64,000 bases of DNA from Desulfovibrio desulfuricans (GTDB lineage: Bacteria > Desulfobacterota > Desulfovibrionia > Desulfovibrionales > Desulfovibrionaceae). Made by a program: the position numbers and the translations under genes. Numbering within the stretch: position 1 is the stretch's first letter; each line of letters opens with the position of its first letter. The DNA lies in the NCBI RefSeq assembly GCF_004801255.1, contig NZ_CP036295.1, forward strand, positions 1,376,001 to 1,440,000. The letters run 5' to 3'. Below the pieces are notes generated by a model, which saw only the letters and a program-made list of their open reading frames with translations, was not told the origin of the DNA and did not search any database. Positions 27,638 to 36,100 of this stretch are shown one piece after another.

Positions 27638-27678
27638 GTTCAGTCTGCTGTTTGTCCATCAACCGGGCGGGGCAGGGC

Positions 27679-28914
27679 CTAGCCCAGGTCCCAGTCCAGG
27701 CCGAAGGTGTCGTGCAGAATGCGCACGGCAAGCTCGACGTATTTTTCCTGGATCAGGATGGTGATCTTGATTTCAGAAGTGCTGATCATAAGAATATTGA
27801 TGCCTTCCTGAGTCAGGGCGGCAAACGCCCGCGCCGCGACGCCGGAATGGTTGCGCATGCCCACGCCGATGGCCGAGACCTTGGCCACGCTCACGTCGTG
27901 CAGCACTTCGCGCGCGCCGGTCTTTTGGGCGACTTCTTCCATCATCTCCAAGGTCTGCTTGAGCTCCTTGCGCGAGACGGTAAAGGTCATGTCGGTGTGG
28001 CCGTCCTGGCTGGTATTCTGCACGATCATGTCGACCAGAATGCCTTTTTCGGAAAGCGGGCCAAACACTGCCGCCGCCGTGCCAGGCACATCGGGGAGGT
28101 CGCGCAGGGTCACGCGGGCCTGATCTTTGTCATATGCAATGCCGGAAACGAGTACGGCTTCCATGGTGGAGTCCTCCTGAGTGACAAGCGTGCCTGGATC
28201 ATTGCTGAATGTGGAGCGCACGCGCACGGGAACCTTGTATTTTTTGGCAAATTCTACAGAGCGGATGTGCAGTACCTTGGCCCCCATGCTTGCCATTTCA
28301 AGCATTTCCTCATAGGCCACGCGGTCCATTTTGCGGGCCGTGGAGCAGATATTGGGGTCGGTGGTGTAGACGCCGTCAACGTCTGTGTAGATGTCGCACT
28401 CCACAGAGCCAAGCGACGCAGCCAGCGCCACAGCCGAGGTGTCCGAGCCGCCTCGGCCAAGTGTGGTAATGCGGCCGTCTTCGGTGCAACCCTGAAATCC
28501 GGCTACCACAAGCACGTCATAGTTCTGCAGGAATTTACGCAGGGAATTGCTGTCGATGGAGCGGATGCGCGCACGGCCAAAGTCGTCGTCCGTGGTGATG
28601 GGAATCTGCCAGCCGAGCAGTGAGCGGGCGCGGATGCCCGCGTCTTTCAGCAGCATGGTAAACAGGCTGATGGAAACCTGCTCGCCCGTAGAGACGAGAG
28701 AATCAACTTCCGCGCGGTCAGGCGTGGAAGACCATTCATCGGCAAGGGCAAGCAGCTTGTTGGTGTCGCCAGCCCGCGCCGAAAGCACCGCAATGACCTT
28801 ATACCCCTGGGCAAGGCCTGCCAGTACTTTCTCACGCACCTGCTTCATGCACTCCAGCTTGGCAACGGAAGTGCCGCCAAATTTCTGGACCAATATTTTC
28901 ATGCCTGTATCCAT
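27679..28914 (-). CDS. lysC: aspartate kinase
   Basis: 411 residues with the kinase motif KFGGTSVA at residues 11-18, LGRGGSDTSA and the two C-terminal ACT domains (from about residue 270), which usually bind lysine and threonine. It phosphorylates L-aspartate at the start of the lysine, threonine and methionine pathways. Start at 28914 (MDTGMKIL) is chosen because GAGG lies just upstream; ATG 28902 (MKILVQK) is equally usual for the family. It is the last gene of a minus-strand unit acpS-nnr-tsaE-lysC, 46 nt after tsaE. No lysine riboswitch was seen before it. Confidence 0.96.
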   Translation of the reverse strand: MDTGMKILVQKFGGTSVAKLECMKQVREKVLAGLAQGYKVIAVLSARAGDTNKLLALADEWSSTPDRAEVDSLVSTGEQVSISLFTMLLKDAGIRARSLLGWQIPITTDDDFGRARIRSIDSNSLRKFLQNYDVLVVAGFQGCTEDGRITTLGRGGSDTSAVALAASLGSVECDIYTDVDGVYTTDPNICSTARKMDRVAYEEMLEMASMGAKVLHIRSVEFAKKYKVPVRVRSTFSNDPGTLVTQEDSTMEAVLVSGIAYDKDQARVTLRDLPDVPGTAAAVFGPLSEKGILVDMIVQNTSQDGHTDMTFTVSRKELKQTLEMMEEVAQKTGAREVLHDVSVAKVSAIGVGMRNHSGVAARAFAALTQEGINILMISTSEIKITILIQEKYVELAVRILHDTFGLDWDLG

Positions 28915-28960
28915 TGTCCTCAATCCTTGATGGGTACAACAGGTCAGCCCGCCCCAATAC

Positions 28961-29452
28961 CTAGCCGTGGGCAGAGCTGTCCACAGGCCAATTTTGGCGC
29001 AGGTGGCGCAAAAGCTTCGCGGCAATAGGACCGTGAGCTTGCAGCGTCAGTTGGCGACTTACTTCGCACGGTTGCAGGGATATGTCCAGATAATCTTGCG
29101 GCATTTCCGCCTCGGGCAGGTATTCGGACCACTCCAGCACAGAAAAAATTTCAGGTCTGTCGAGACCCTCGGCAATCTCGTCGGGCAGGCTGCCGGGGCT
29201 GCGGTAAAGGTCGCAGTGCATCACCGGCGGCGTGGTTGGGTAGTAGTTGCAGAGCGTAAACGAGGGGCTGGCGACCTCTGCCTGGTCGCCGCCAGGCAGA
29301 GCCTCTACCAGTGCGCGTGTAAGCGTTGTTTTGCCGCTGCCGAGCGGCCCGCGCAACAACAATGCCGCAATGCCGCAACTGCCTACGGCTTCGGCCAGCA
29401 TGGCCCCGAGACGCTCTGTTTCTGAGAGATTATGCAGGGTTATCTGGGCCAT
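28961..29452 (-). CDS. tsaE: tRNA threonylcarbamoyladenosine biosynthesis ATPase
   Basis: 163 residues. The P-loop GPLGSGKTT is near residue 35, ASPSFTLCNYY supplies the TsaE SPTF-like motif, and HCDLYRSP follows. TsaE is the ATPase partner of TsaD/TsaB in making the t6A modification at position 37 of ANN-decoding tRNAs. The gene starts 13 nt inside the end of nnr, a neighbour association seen in many bacteria. GGAGGA lies 12 nt upstream of the ATG. Confidence 0.93.
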   Translation of the reverse strand: MAQITLHNLSETERLGAMLAEAVGSCGIAALLLRGPLGSGKTTLTRALVEALPGGDQAEVASPSFTLCNYYPTTPPVMHCDLYRSPGSLPDEIAEGLDRPEIFSVLEWSEYLPEAEMPQDYLDISLQPCEVSRQLTLQAHGPIAAKLLRHLRQNWPVDSSAHG

Positions 29453-31107
29453 GGCAAAAAATCGTCCTCCGGCGCAGGGGTAGCGGTGTACGCGGCAAGG
29501 GCCGCTGGCAGGGCGTCGGCCACGGCCGAGGGGGTGTTGCCCCGCAGGGGCCATTGCCCGGCAAGGCTTTTGCCCGCCAGCGCGTGCAGGGCCACGGCCT
29601 GACCGGCCAGCATGTGCGCTGGCTGCAAAACGGTTGCTGCGGTATTGTCGGTCTCCGCGGCGGCGTATTGCGGCGCGTGCGGCTGGGGCAACATGCGGGC
29701 AAGCAGGCCTCCCATGCAGCCCGCCAGTACATCGCCAGAACCGCCGACGGCCAGCTGCGGCACATCATAGGGGCACAGCAGGGTTGGCGCTTCGCCTTGC
29801 CCTACTAGGCTTGCCGCGCCCTTGAGCACAACAACCGCCCGGCTCAGGCCGCACAGACGCTTCAGGGCGCTTTGCCTGTCAGCCTGCACATCTGCGGCGG
29901 AGCTGCCCAGCAGCGCGGCTGCTTCGCCTGGGTGCGGGGTTAATACATCGTGCGCGCGCAGACGGGCCTGCAAATCAAGCCGTCCCGCCATCAGCATCAG
30001 GGCGTCGGCGTCAAAGACCGTGGGCGGTCTGTGCGGCAGGGCCAGCAGCGCAGCGATAAAGTCCGCCGCGTCGGCCCCGCGGCCCATGCCGGGCCCGACC
30101 ACAAGCGCGGCGCAGCGCCCGACAAGTTCTACAAAGTGCTCTGGCAGGCTGGCAGGCCAGCGGCCTTGGGTTTCGCCGAGCGGTAGCGTCATGATTTCAG
30201 GCCAGCCGTTTTTGATGTCGGCAATGCCTGCTCCCGGTGCGGCTGCCGTCACAAGGCCCGCACCAGCGCGCAGGGCGGCGCGGGCGGCAAGGTGCGCGGC
30301 GCCGCCAAGACCGGGTGCGCCCCCGACGACCAGTACATGGCCGTACGAATTTTTAAAACCGTCGGGCTGTATCCGGGCCAGCGGGGCGAGGCTGCGTCCA
30401 TCCACCGCATAAAAGGAGCAGGGCGCGCGGCGTTGGGCCGCCAGCGGAATGCCGATGCCTCGCACGTGCAACTCGCCAGTCCAGGGGCGGGCATGGGGCA
30501 GCGCAAGGCCAGGCTTGGCGGCGGCAAAACTTACTGTTGCGGTTGCGCGTATGGCTTCGGGCATGGCTAGGCCTGTGCGGCCGTCAAGACCGGAGGGTAT
30601 GTCGATGGCCAGCACAAAGGGCTGTCCTGGCAGGGCGTTGACACGGCGGATGATTTCCAGCGTTTCGGGCCGCAGCGTGCCGCAAAATCCTGTTCCCAGC
30701 AGGCCGTCGACAACGATGTCCGGCAGGGTGCCCCCTTGCGGAGCCAGGGCCGTGTACCGCGTAAATATTACCCCGGCTGCCCTGGCAATGCGCACATGCT
30801 TGCCGCAGGCCCCCTTGTAGGACGAAAGGGGTCGCGTGTGCAGCACCAGCGGATGCGCGCCCGCATCCAGCAGATGCCGCGCAAGGCAGGCAGCGTCGCC
30901 GCCGTTGTTGCCGCCGCCCATCAAAAGCCACACCCGCAACCCGGCAAGGTGTGGCCGGTAGACGCGCAAAACGTCCAGCGCCGCGCGGGCGGCGTTTTCC
31001 ATCAGCAGTTCTTCGGGCAGCCCAAGGGCCATGGCCTGCGCATCCCATTGGCGCATTTCGTCCGGCAGCGGAAGCGGGGGAAAAAGATCGTAAAAACGGC
31101 TTGGCAT
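29440..31107 (-). CDS. nnr: bifunctional NAD(P)H-hydrate epimerase / ADP-dependent dehydratase
   Basis: 555 residues, the expected length for the fused repair enzyme. The N-terminal YjeF_N epimerase carries LLMGGGNNGGD near residue 65 and VDGLLGTG. The C-terminal YjeF_C/carbohydrate-kinase-like dehydratase has LTPHPGEAA and GGSGDVLAG. It repairs damaged (hydrated) NADH and NADPH. It starts 2 nt after the acpS stop and overlaps tsaE, so all are one transcript. No frameshift or lost motif was seen. Confidence 0.95.
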   Translation of the reverse strand: MPSRFYDLFPPLPLPDEMRQWDAQAMALGLPEELLMENAARAALDVLRVYRPHLAGLRVWLLMGGGNNGGDAACLARHLLDAGAHPLVLHTRPLSSYKGACGKHVRIARAAGVIFTRYTALAPQGGTLPDIVVDGLLGTGFCGTLRPETLEIIRRVNALPGQPFVLAIDIPSGLDGRTGLAMPEAIRATATVSFAAAKPGLALPHARPWTGELHVRGIGIPLAAQRRAPCSFYAVDGRSLAPLARIQPDGFKNSYGHVLVVGGAPGLGGAAHLAARAALRAGAGLVTAAAPGAGIADIKNGWPEIMTLPLGETQGRWPASLPEHFVELVGRCAALVVGPGMGRGADAADFIAALLALPHRPPTVFDADALMLMAGRLDLQARLRAHDVLTPHPGEAAALLGSSAADVQADRQSALKRLCGLSRAVVVLKGAASLVGQGEAPTLLCPYDVPQLAVGGSGDVLAGCMGGLLARMLPQPHAPQYAAAETDNTAATVLQPAHMLAGQAVALHALAGKSLAGQWPLRGNTPSAVADALPAALAAYTATPAPEDDFLPWPR

Positions 31108-31109
31108 GG

Positions 31110-31481
31110 TTATGCCTCCAGCACCACAACCGCCACAGCGGCATTGCGGTCATGGCTTATGGAAATGTGGGCGTTGCGCATGCCCAGGGCCTCGGCGCGC
31201 CGACAGGCCGGGCCGTGCAAATGCAATAGTGGTTGGCCGGCCGGGCCGCGCAGCACTTCTACATGCAGCGGGCCAAGCCCGTCGCGAAAGCCCGTGCCCA
31301 GCGCCTTGACGGTTGCCTCCTTGGCGGCAAACCGACCTGCAATGTAGGCAAGGGGACTCTCCGGCAGATGTTTCTGCTCCTCTTCAGTGAGGATTTTTTG
31401 TAAAAAACGTCGGCCAAACCTGTCGTAACTGGCCTTGATGCGCGCCAGTTCAGTGATGTCCGTTCCAAGACCGATAATCAT
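31110..31481 (-). CDS. acpS: holo-[acyl-carrier-protein] synthase
   Basis: 123 residues from ATG 31481 (MIIGLGTDITE); a GTG at 31493 would add four residues, but GGTGGA then serves the ATG. GTDITELARI near the start and RFAAKEATVKALG in the middle are the two AcpS signature motifs that bind Mg and coenzyme A. It transfers phosphopantetheine onto the acyl carrier protein. First gene of the minus-strand unit. Confidence 0.95.
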   Translation of the reverse strand: MIIGLGTDITELARIKASYDRFGRRFLQKILTEEEQKHLPESPLAYIAGRFAAKEATVKALGTGFRDGLGPLHVEVLRGPAGQPLLHLHGPACRRAEALGMRNAHISISHDRNAAVAVVVLEA

Positions 31482-31557
31482 ACAGTGGTCCACCAGGCGC
31501 AGTACGGTCAGAATGTACTGCAGGTTGGGCTGTTGCCCATTTATGGGAAATAGCGTA

Positions 31558-31585
31558 TTGATTTGCTTTCAACCTAAACTATTCT
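31558..31585 (+). promoter_or_regulatory. candidate promoter of ugd
   Basis: TTGATT at 31558-31563, 16-nt spacer, TATTCT at 31580-31585. It sits about 60 nt before the ugd ATG in an AT-rich stretch between divergent genes. Confidence 0.45.
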
Positions 31586-31647
31586 GACCCGTTCCCCGCC
31601 GTAACGTCAAGAGCGTTGGCCGTGGGAGCGAACGGAGAAATTTTGTT

Positions 31648-32985
31648 ATGAAGTTGTGCATTATCGGGACAGGCTATGTTGGTCTGGTCAGCGCCGCGTG
31701 TTTTGCTGAAATGGGCAATACCGTGACCTGCGTGGACGTTAATCCGGCTGTGGTGGAAAAGCTCAACGCCGGTTCCGTGCATATTTTCGAGCCTGGCCTT
31801 GAACCCATGGTTCGTCACAGCCGCACCGACGGACGGCTGAAGTTTACCACCAAGCTTGAGGATGGCATTGCCGACGCCGATTGCGCCTTTATCTGCGTGG
31901 GTACGCCGCCCCAGCCCGACGGCTCGTGCGACCTGAGCTATGTGCGCCAGGTCGCGGGCGAAATTGGCCGCCATATGCAGAAGGACCTTGTGGTTGTCGA
32001 CAAGTCCACCGTGCCGGTGGGCACGGCCGACGAGGTTCGCGCCCTTATCGGCAAGGAGCTTGCCGCCCGTGGCGTATCCTTTACTGTGGATGTCGTTTCC
32101 AACCCCGAGTTCCTTAAAGAAGGCGACGCCATCTCCGACTTTATGAAGCCCGACCGCGTTGTGCTGGGCACGGATTCGGAACGCGCCGCCTCCGTTATGC
32201 GCGAGTTGTATTCGCCCTTTGCCCGCACCCGCGACAAAATCATTGTCATGGGCGTGCGCAGCGCGGAAATGACCAAGTATGCCGCCAACTGCATGCTGGC
32301 GACCAAAATTTCGTTTATCAACGAAATCGCCACCATCTGCGAAAAAGTGGGCGCAGACGTGCGCGACGTGCGTACGGGCATCGGTTCCGATACGCGCATT
32401 GGCTACCAGTTTATCTACCCCGGCGTGGGTTACGGCGGCTCGTGCTTTCCCAAGGACGTCAAGGCGCTTATCCACACTGCCGAAAAGGCTGGCGTGGAAC
32501 CCAAGCTGCTCAACGCGGTTGAAGACGTCAACGCCAGGCAGAAAAAGCACATGGCCGGGCGGATCATGGAATATTTTGCGCCTCAGGGCGGCGTAAAGGG
32601 CAAAACCCTCGCCCTGTGGGGGCTGGCCTTCAAGGCCAACACCGACGACATGCGCGAGGCCGCGGCCATCAGCATCATCAACGATCTCACTGCTGCGGGC
32701 ATGAAGGTCCGCGCCTTTGACCCTGTTGCCGCCGACAACGCGCGCCACATTTTCAAGGACAACCCGCTGGTTGAGATCGTTGAAGGTCAGTACACCGCTT
32801 GTGAGGGCGCTCAGGCCCTGCTGGTGGTTACGGAATGGAACCAGTTCCGTAATCCCGATTTTGACAGGATCAAGAGCCTGCTGACTGCCCCTCTGCTGTT
32901 TGACGGGCGCAACCTGTACTCTCCCAGTTTTATGGCCCAGCGCGGCTTTGCATACTTTTGCATTGGCCGTCGCACTGAGGCCTAG
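31648..32985 (+). CDS. ugd: UDP-glucose 6-dehydrogenase
   Basis: 445 residues. The NAD-binding motif IGTGYVG is at residues 5-11. The central domain carries NPEFLKEGDAI, and the catalytic cysteine is Cys266 in GGSCFPKD. It oxidises UDP-glucose twice to UDP-glucuronate for capsule, LPS or other surface polymers. It stands alone with its own promoter and terminator, away from the main sugar cluster. The sequence is complete and typical. Confidence 0.96.
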   Translation: MKLCIIGTGYVGLVSAACFAEMGNTVTCVDVNPAVVEKLNAGSVHIFEPGLEPMVRHSRTDGRLKFTTKLEDGIADADCAFICVGTPPQPDGSCDLSYVRQVAGEIGRHMQKDLVVVDKSTVPVGTADEVRALIGKELAARGVSFTVDVVSNPEFLKEGDAISDFMKPDRVVLGTDSERAASVMRELYSPFARTRDKIIVMGVRSAEMTKYAANCMLATKISFINEIATICEKVGADVRDVRTGIGSDTRIGYQFIYPGVGYGGSCFPKDVKALIHTAEKAGVEPKLLNAVEDVNARQKKHMAGRIMEYFAPQGGVKGKTLALWGLAFKANTDDMREAAAISIINDLTAAGMKVRAFDPVAADNARHIFKDNPLVEIVEGQYTACEGAQALLVVTEWNQFRNPDFDRIKSLLTAPLLFDGRNLYSPSFMAQRGFAYFCIGRRTEA

Positions 32986-33029
32986 CCTCGCCCTCTGCCC
33001 GGCAACGGGCCGACGGATGACATGACGTT

Positions 33030-33063
33030 AACCGCCCGGAGCTTCTGTTCCGGGCGGTTTTTG
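33030..33063 (+). terminator. intrinsic terminator after ugd
   Basis: ACCGCCCGGA at 33031-33040 pairs with TCCGGGCGGT at 33049-33058, followed by TTTTT. Confidence 0.93.
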
Positions 33064-33069
33064 TATGTA

Positions 33070-33172
33070 GCCCCCCCGCGAGTATAACCCCCATCATGTT
33101 TTCAAAGGTTAAGCCTGGTGGGGCTTTTTGGCTTTGTCTACCTGATGGGGGTCATACCTCTATGCCGGGGGA
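33070..33172. repeat. large imperfect inverted repeat upstream of the cas operon
   Basis: Arms at 33082-33096 and 33143-33157 are complementary at 14 of 15 positions. The pairing continues imperfectly outward through C-rich and G-rich blocks (33071 and 33168 areas). Inside is a small AAGCC/GGCTT hairpin followed by T. It could be a relic of a small mobile element or a folded RNA. No gene overlaps it. Confidence 0.6.
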
Positions 33173-33435
33173 TATTTATTGTCTGTGCGCACCGCCCGGC
33201 CAGCGCCTGGCAAGGCAGCCGCAGCGAAAGGCTGGCGACAATTTGCGGCAGCCGGGGCAGCTGAAAGAAAGGGCTGCGTTTCTATTCGTTCGTTCTACTT
33301 TACCGTCTCACTTATTTATACATTATACACAGATATGTTTTATGGTGCGCGGTTTGTTCCATAGATTGGCTACCTAAAAACGCTTGGGGGGGGTGCGGCA
33401 AACAATCAGGCAATTGGGGTGGCTGCAGTTATTTT

Positions 33436-33464
33436 TTTACATATATTTCAGCTGAATTTATAAC
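33436..33464 (+). promoter_or_regulatory. strong candidate promoter of the cas operon
   Basis: TTTACA at 33436-33441, exactly 17 nt, TATAAC at 33459-33464; each box matches consensus at 5 of 6 positions. Transcription would start near 33471, leaving a leader of about 47 nt before cas3. Confidence 0.65.
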
Positions 33465-33483
33465 ATTTAGCGATACTTGTTTG

Positions 33484-33512
33484 TTGTTTATTGGTTGCGC
33501 CCGTGTTATGAT
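33484..33512 (+). promoter_or_regulatory. second candidate promoter directly before cas3
   Basis: TTGTTT at 33484-33489, 17-nt spacer, TATGAT at 33507-33512. The predicted transcription start coincides with the cas3 ATG at 33518, which has no ribosome site, so a leaderless transcript is possible. Confidence 0.4.
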
Positions 33513-33517
33513 AAGCC

Positions 33518-36100
33518 ATGAAAAAATTACCTTTCTGGGCAAAAACACATGGCGCGTCGCAACCGGGGATTTCTGTTGATCAGCACGGGCGCTTTACCAG
33601 CGCTGTGGGGCAGCAGCTTGTGCAGGCCATGTTTCCACAAGCATGGCAAAATCTGCAATCTGCCATTGCCTTTCTGTTAGCCGTGCACGACGTTGGCAAA
33701 ATCAGCCCGCAGTTTCAGATCAAATGCGAGGCATGGGTCGAGCAGTCGGGGCTTGCCAAAGAAGCCGCCAATAACGCATGGGCCACTATCGGCGATCCTC
33801 ACGCCCGCGTCTCGCAGGATGTTCTTGATTATTTCTGGCAGCAAAAAGGCGCGCTGTCCGAGTCGCACGCATTATGGAGCGCCATTGTCGGCGCGCACCA
33901 TGGCAAGTGGGCAAAGGCAAGGCCCTACGGGTACGGGCCGGTTTCGCCCCCCTGTCTGGCCCCATCGCCTTCCATAGACTGGTTGCGGGAAGAGCTGGAT
34001 TTTGTGGCCCGCCAGTGGGAGCGGCAGGGCAGCGTTGAGCTGCCCCCCGTTACCGATGCCGACGGTTACCTGTATGCCGCCTCGGGGCTCATAACCCTCG
34101 CTGACTGGATAGCCTCGGACGAACGTCATTTTCCCGCTGATCCCGCATACGCTCCTGTTGATGATGCTCAGATCGACCATCAGGCGCGCGATGTGGTTGA
34201 CGCCCTCGGCCTTGGCGCATTGACTGTCCGTCCTGGCCTGAGCTTTGAAGAAATATTTGGCAACGCGCCGTACCCCATGCAGGAGGCCGCCTGGCAAACC
34301 ATAACGGAGCCGGGCGTTTATGTTATTGAGGCTCCCATGGGCATGGGCAAAACAGAGGCGGCGCTTATGGCCGCTTACAAGCTTATGGAGCAGGGCAAGG
34401 CGCGGGGTCTGTATTTTGGTTTGCCCACGCAGGCCACGAGCAACCGCATTTATGAGCGCGTGCGGGACTTTGTATGCTGCATATCGCCCACAGCCCAGCG
34501 GGTGCAGCTCATCCACGGCAATTCGTGGTTGCTGGACGATCTGCTTGCCGCACCCTACCAGCAGCAACACTCGCCTGCGGATTTTGCCGCTGCCGAGGCG
34601 GCGGCTGACCCCTCGCGCTGGTTCTGCTCATCACGCCGCGCCCTGTTGGCCCCTGTGGGCGTGGGCACTGCCGATCAGGCCATGCTGGCGGCGCTTGCGG
34701 TAAAACACTTTGCCCTTCGCCGCGTTGCCCTGGTGGGCAAGGTGGTCATTCTGGACGAGGTGCACAGTTACGATCACTACACGCGCGCCGTTATCCGCGA
34801 GTTGTGCCGTGTGCTCGCCGACCTTGGGGCTACGGTCATTGTGCTTTCCGCCACGCTCACGGCCTCCGCCCGCACGGCGCTGCTGCAGCCCGGCGGCCCA
34901 GTGCCCAGCATGGATGCGGAGGGCGACAGCCTGCCGTACCCCTGCATCAGCGGCCGTGTTTATGGGCAGGATACCGTGCAGCTTTGCCCGTGCGAGGCCC
35001 CGCCGTCCCGCTCGGTGCTGGTGGATTTTTTGCCGCAGCAACTGGCGATCGATCAGGCTGCGGATATTGCGGCCTCCGGCGGTCAGGTGCTGTGGGTGTG
35101 CAATACCGTCGCCGACGCGCAGGAGACGTTCAGCCGCCTGAAAGACCACGTTGCAACCGCTGCCCCGCATATTGATATGGGTATTCTGCACGCGCGGCTG
35201 CCCTTTTTTATGCGCGAGGAGCGCGAAACAGAATGGATGCGGCGTCTGGGCAAGGAGGGTCAGCGCCAGCGCGGCTGCATCCTGGTTTCCACGCAGATTG
35301 TGGAACAGAGCGTTGATCTGGATGCCGATGCGCTGTTTACCCAGCTGGCTCCCACAGACATGCTGCTGCAACGCATGGGCAGGCTGTGGCGGCACAATCG
35401 GCGTGACCGGCCAGTTGACCAACCCTGCCTGCATATAATTGCCGAAGACCTTGCGCTTGACGACCTGCCATCCATGAATGCAGCGGCTATCAAGCAGGCA
35501 CTGGGCAGCAAGGCCAACGTGTACGATCCCTTCATATTGCTGCGCACGCTCGAGGTGTGGGGCAAAGTCTCGTCGGTAACCCTGCCAGACGACATCCGTA
35601 GTCTTATCCATACAACATATGCAGAACCAGAATATCTGTCGGATGCTTTGCAGGAGCTGTATGACAAACAGTTTGGCAAAAATATTGCCATGAAAATGCA
35701 GGCAGATATGAACACAGATGTGTGGCGTCTTGCGGGGTCAGATGTGGAGGAGTACGCTCCAACAAGGCTGTCAGACCATCAGGAATACGGCTTTGTCATG
35801 TATCGCACAAAGAAAAATGGCCAGATAACGCTGCTTGACGGCAGCATCATCAATTCCCGCAGTACAGACTTTGTAAAAGATACAGCCCGCAAGCTGCACC
35901 GCAACGCCCTCAAGCTTCCAGATTACCGACTTGCGGCAAACCCTCCGCAATCCCGCTTTTTGGCAAACTACAATCTGCGGCACTGGATACAGATTTTTGA
36001 TGACGGAAAGATGAACGTCTTGGGTCTCAAGGATGGCGAGCATCCGTATTGGGATCAGGAACTGGGCATCGTTTGGCCCAAACAAAGGAAGCAACCATGA
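33518..36100 (+). CDS. cas3: CRISPR-associated helicase-nuclease Cas3 (type I-E)
   Basis: 860 residues with an N-terminal HD nuclease and a C-terminal superfamily-2 helicase. The HD pair is His57-Asp58 (LAVHDVGKIS), and a further metal motif is GAHHGKW. Helicase motif I is APMGMGKTEAAL at 272-283, motif II is LDEVHSYD at 412-419, motif III is SATLTAS from 444, and motif VI is QRMGRLWRH from 618. It is recruited by the target-bound Cascade complex and unwinds and degrades the displaced strand. First gene of the operon; its stop overlaps the cas8e start. All catalytic motifs are intact. No ribosome site precedes the ATG. Confidence 0.96.
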   Translation: MKKLPFWAKTHGASQPGISVDQHGRFTSAVGQQLVQAMFPQAWQNLQSAIAFLLAVHDVGKISPQFQIKCEAWVEQSGLAKEAANNAWATIGDPHARVSQDVLDYFWQQKGALSESHALWSAIVGAHHGKWAKARPYGYGPVSPPCLAPSPSIDWLREELDFVARQWERQGSVELPPVTDADGYLYAASGLITLADWIASDERHFPADPAYAPVDDAQIDHQARDVVDALGLGALTVRPGLSFEEIFGNAPYPMQEAAWQTITEPGVYVIEAPMGMGKTEAALMAAYKLMEQGKARGLYFGLPTQATSNRIYERVRDFVCCISPTAQRVQLIHGNSWLLDDLLAAPYQQQHSPADFAAAEAAADPSRWFCSSRRALLAPVGVGTADQAMLAALAVKHFALRRVALVGKVVILDEVHSYDHYTRAVIRELCRVLADLGATVIVLSATLTASARTALLQPGGPVPSMDAEGDSLPYPCISGRVYGQDTVQLCPCEAPPSRSVLVDFLPQQLAIDQAADIAASGGQVLWVCNTVADAQETFSRLKDHVATAAPHIDMGILHARLPFFMREERETEWMRRLGKEGQRQRGCILVSTQIVEQSVDLDADALFTQLAPTDMLLQRMGRLWRHNRRDRPVDQPCLHIIAEDLALDDLPSMNAAAIKQALGSKANVYDPFILLRTLEVWGKVSSVTLPDDIRSLIHTTYAEPEYLSDALQELYDKQFGKNIAMKMQADMNTDVWRLAGSDVEEYAPTRLSDHQEYGFVMYRTKKNGQITLLDGSIINSRSTDFVKDTARKLHRNALKLPDYRLAANPPQSRFLANYNLRHWIQIFDDGKMNVLGLKDGEHPYWDQELGIVWPKQRKQP

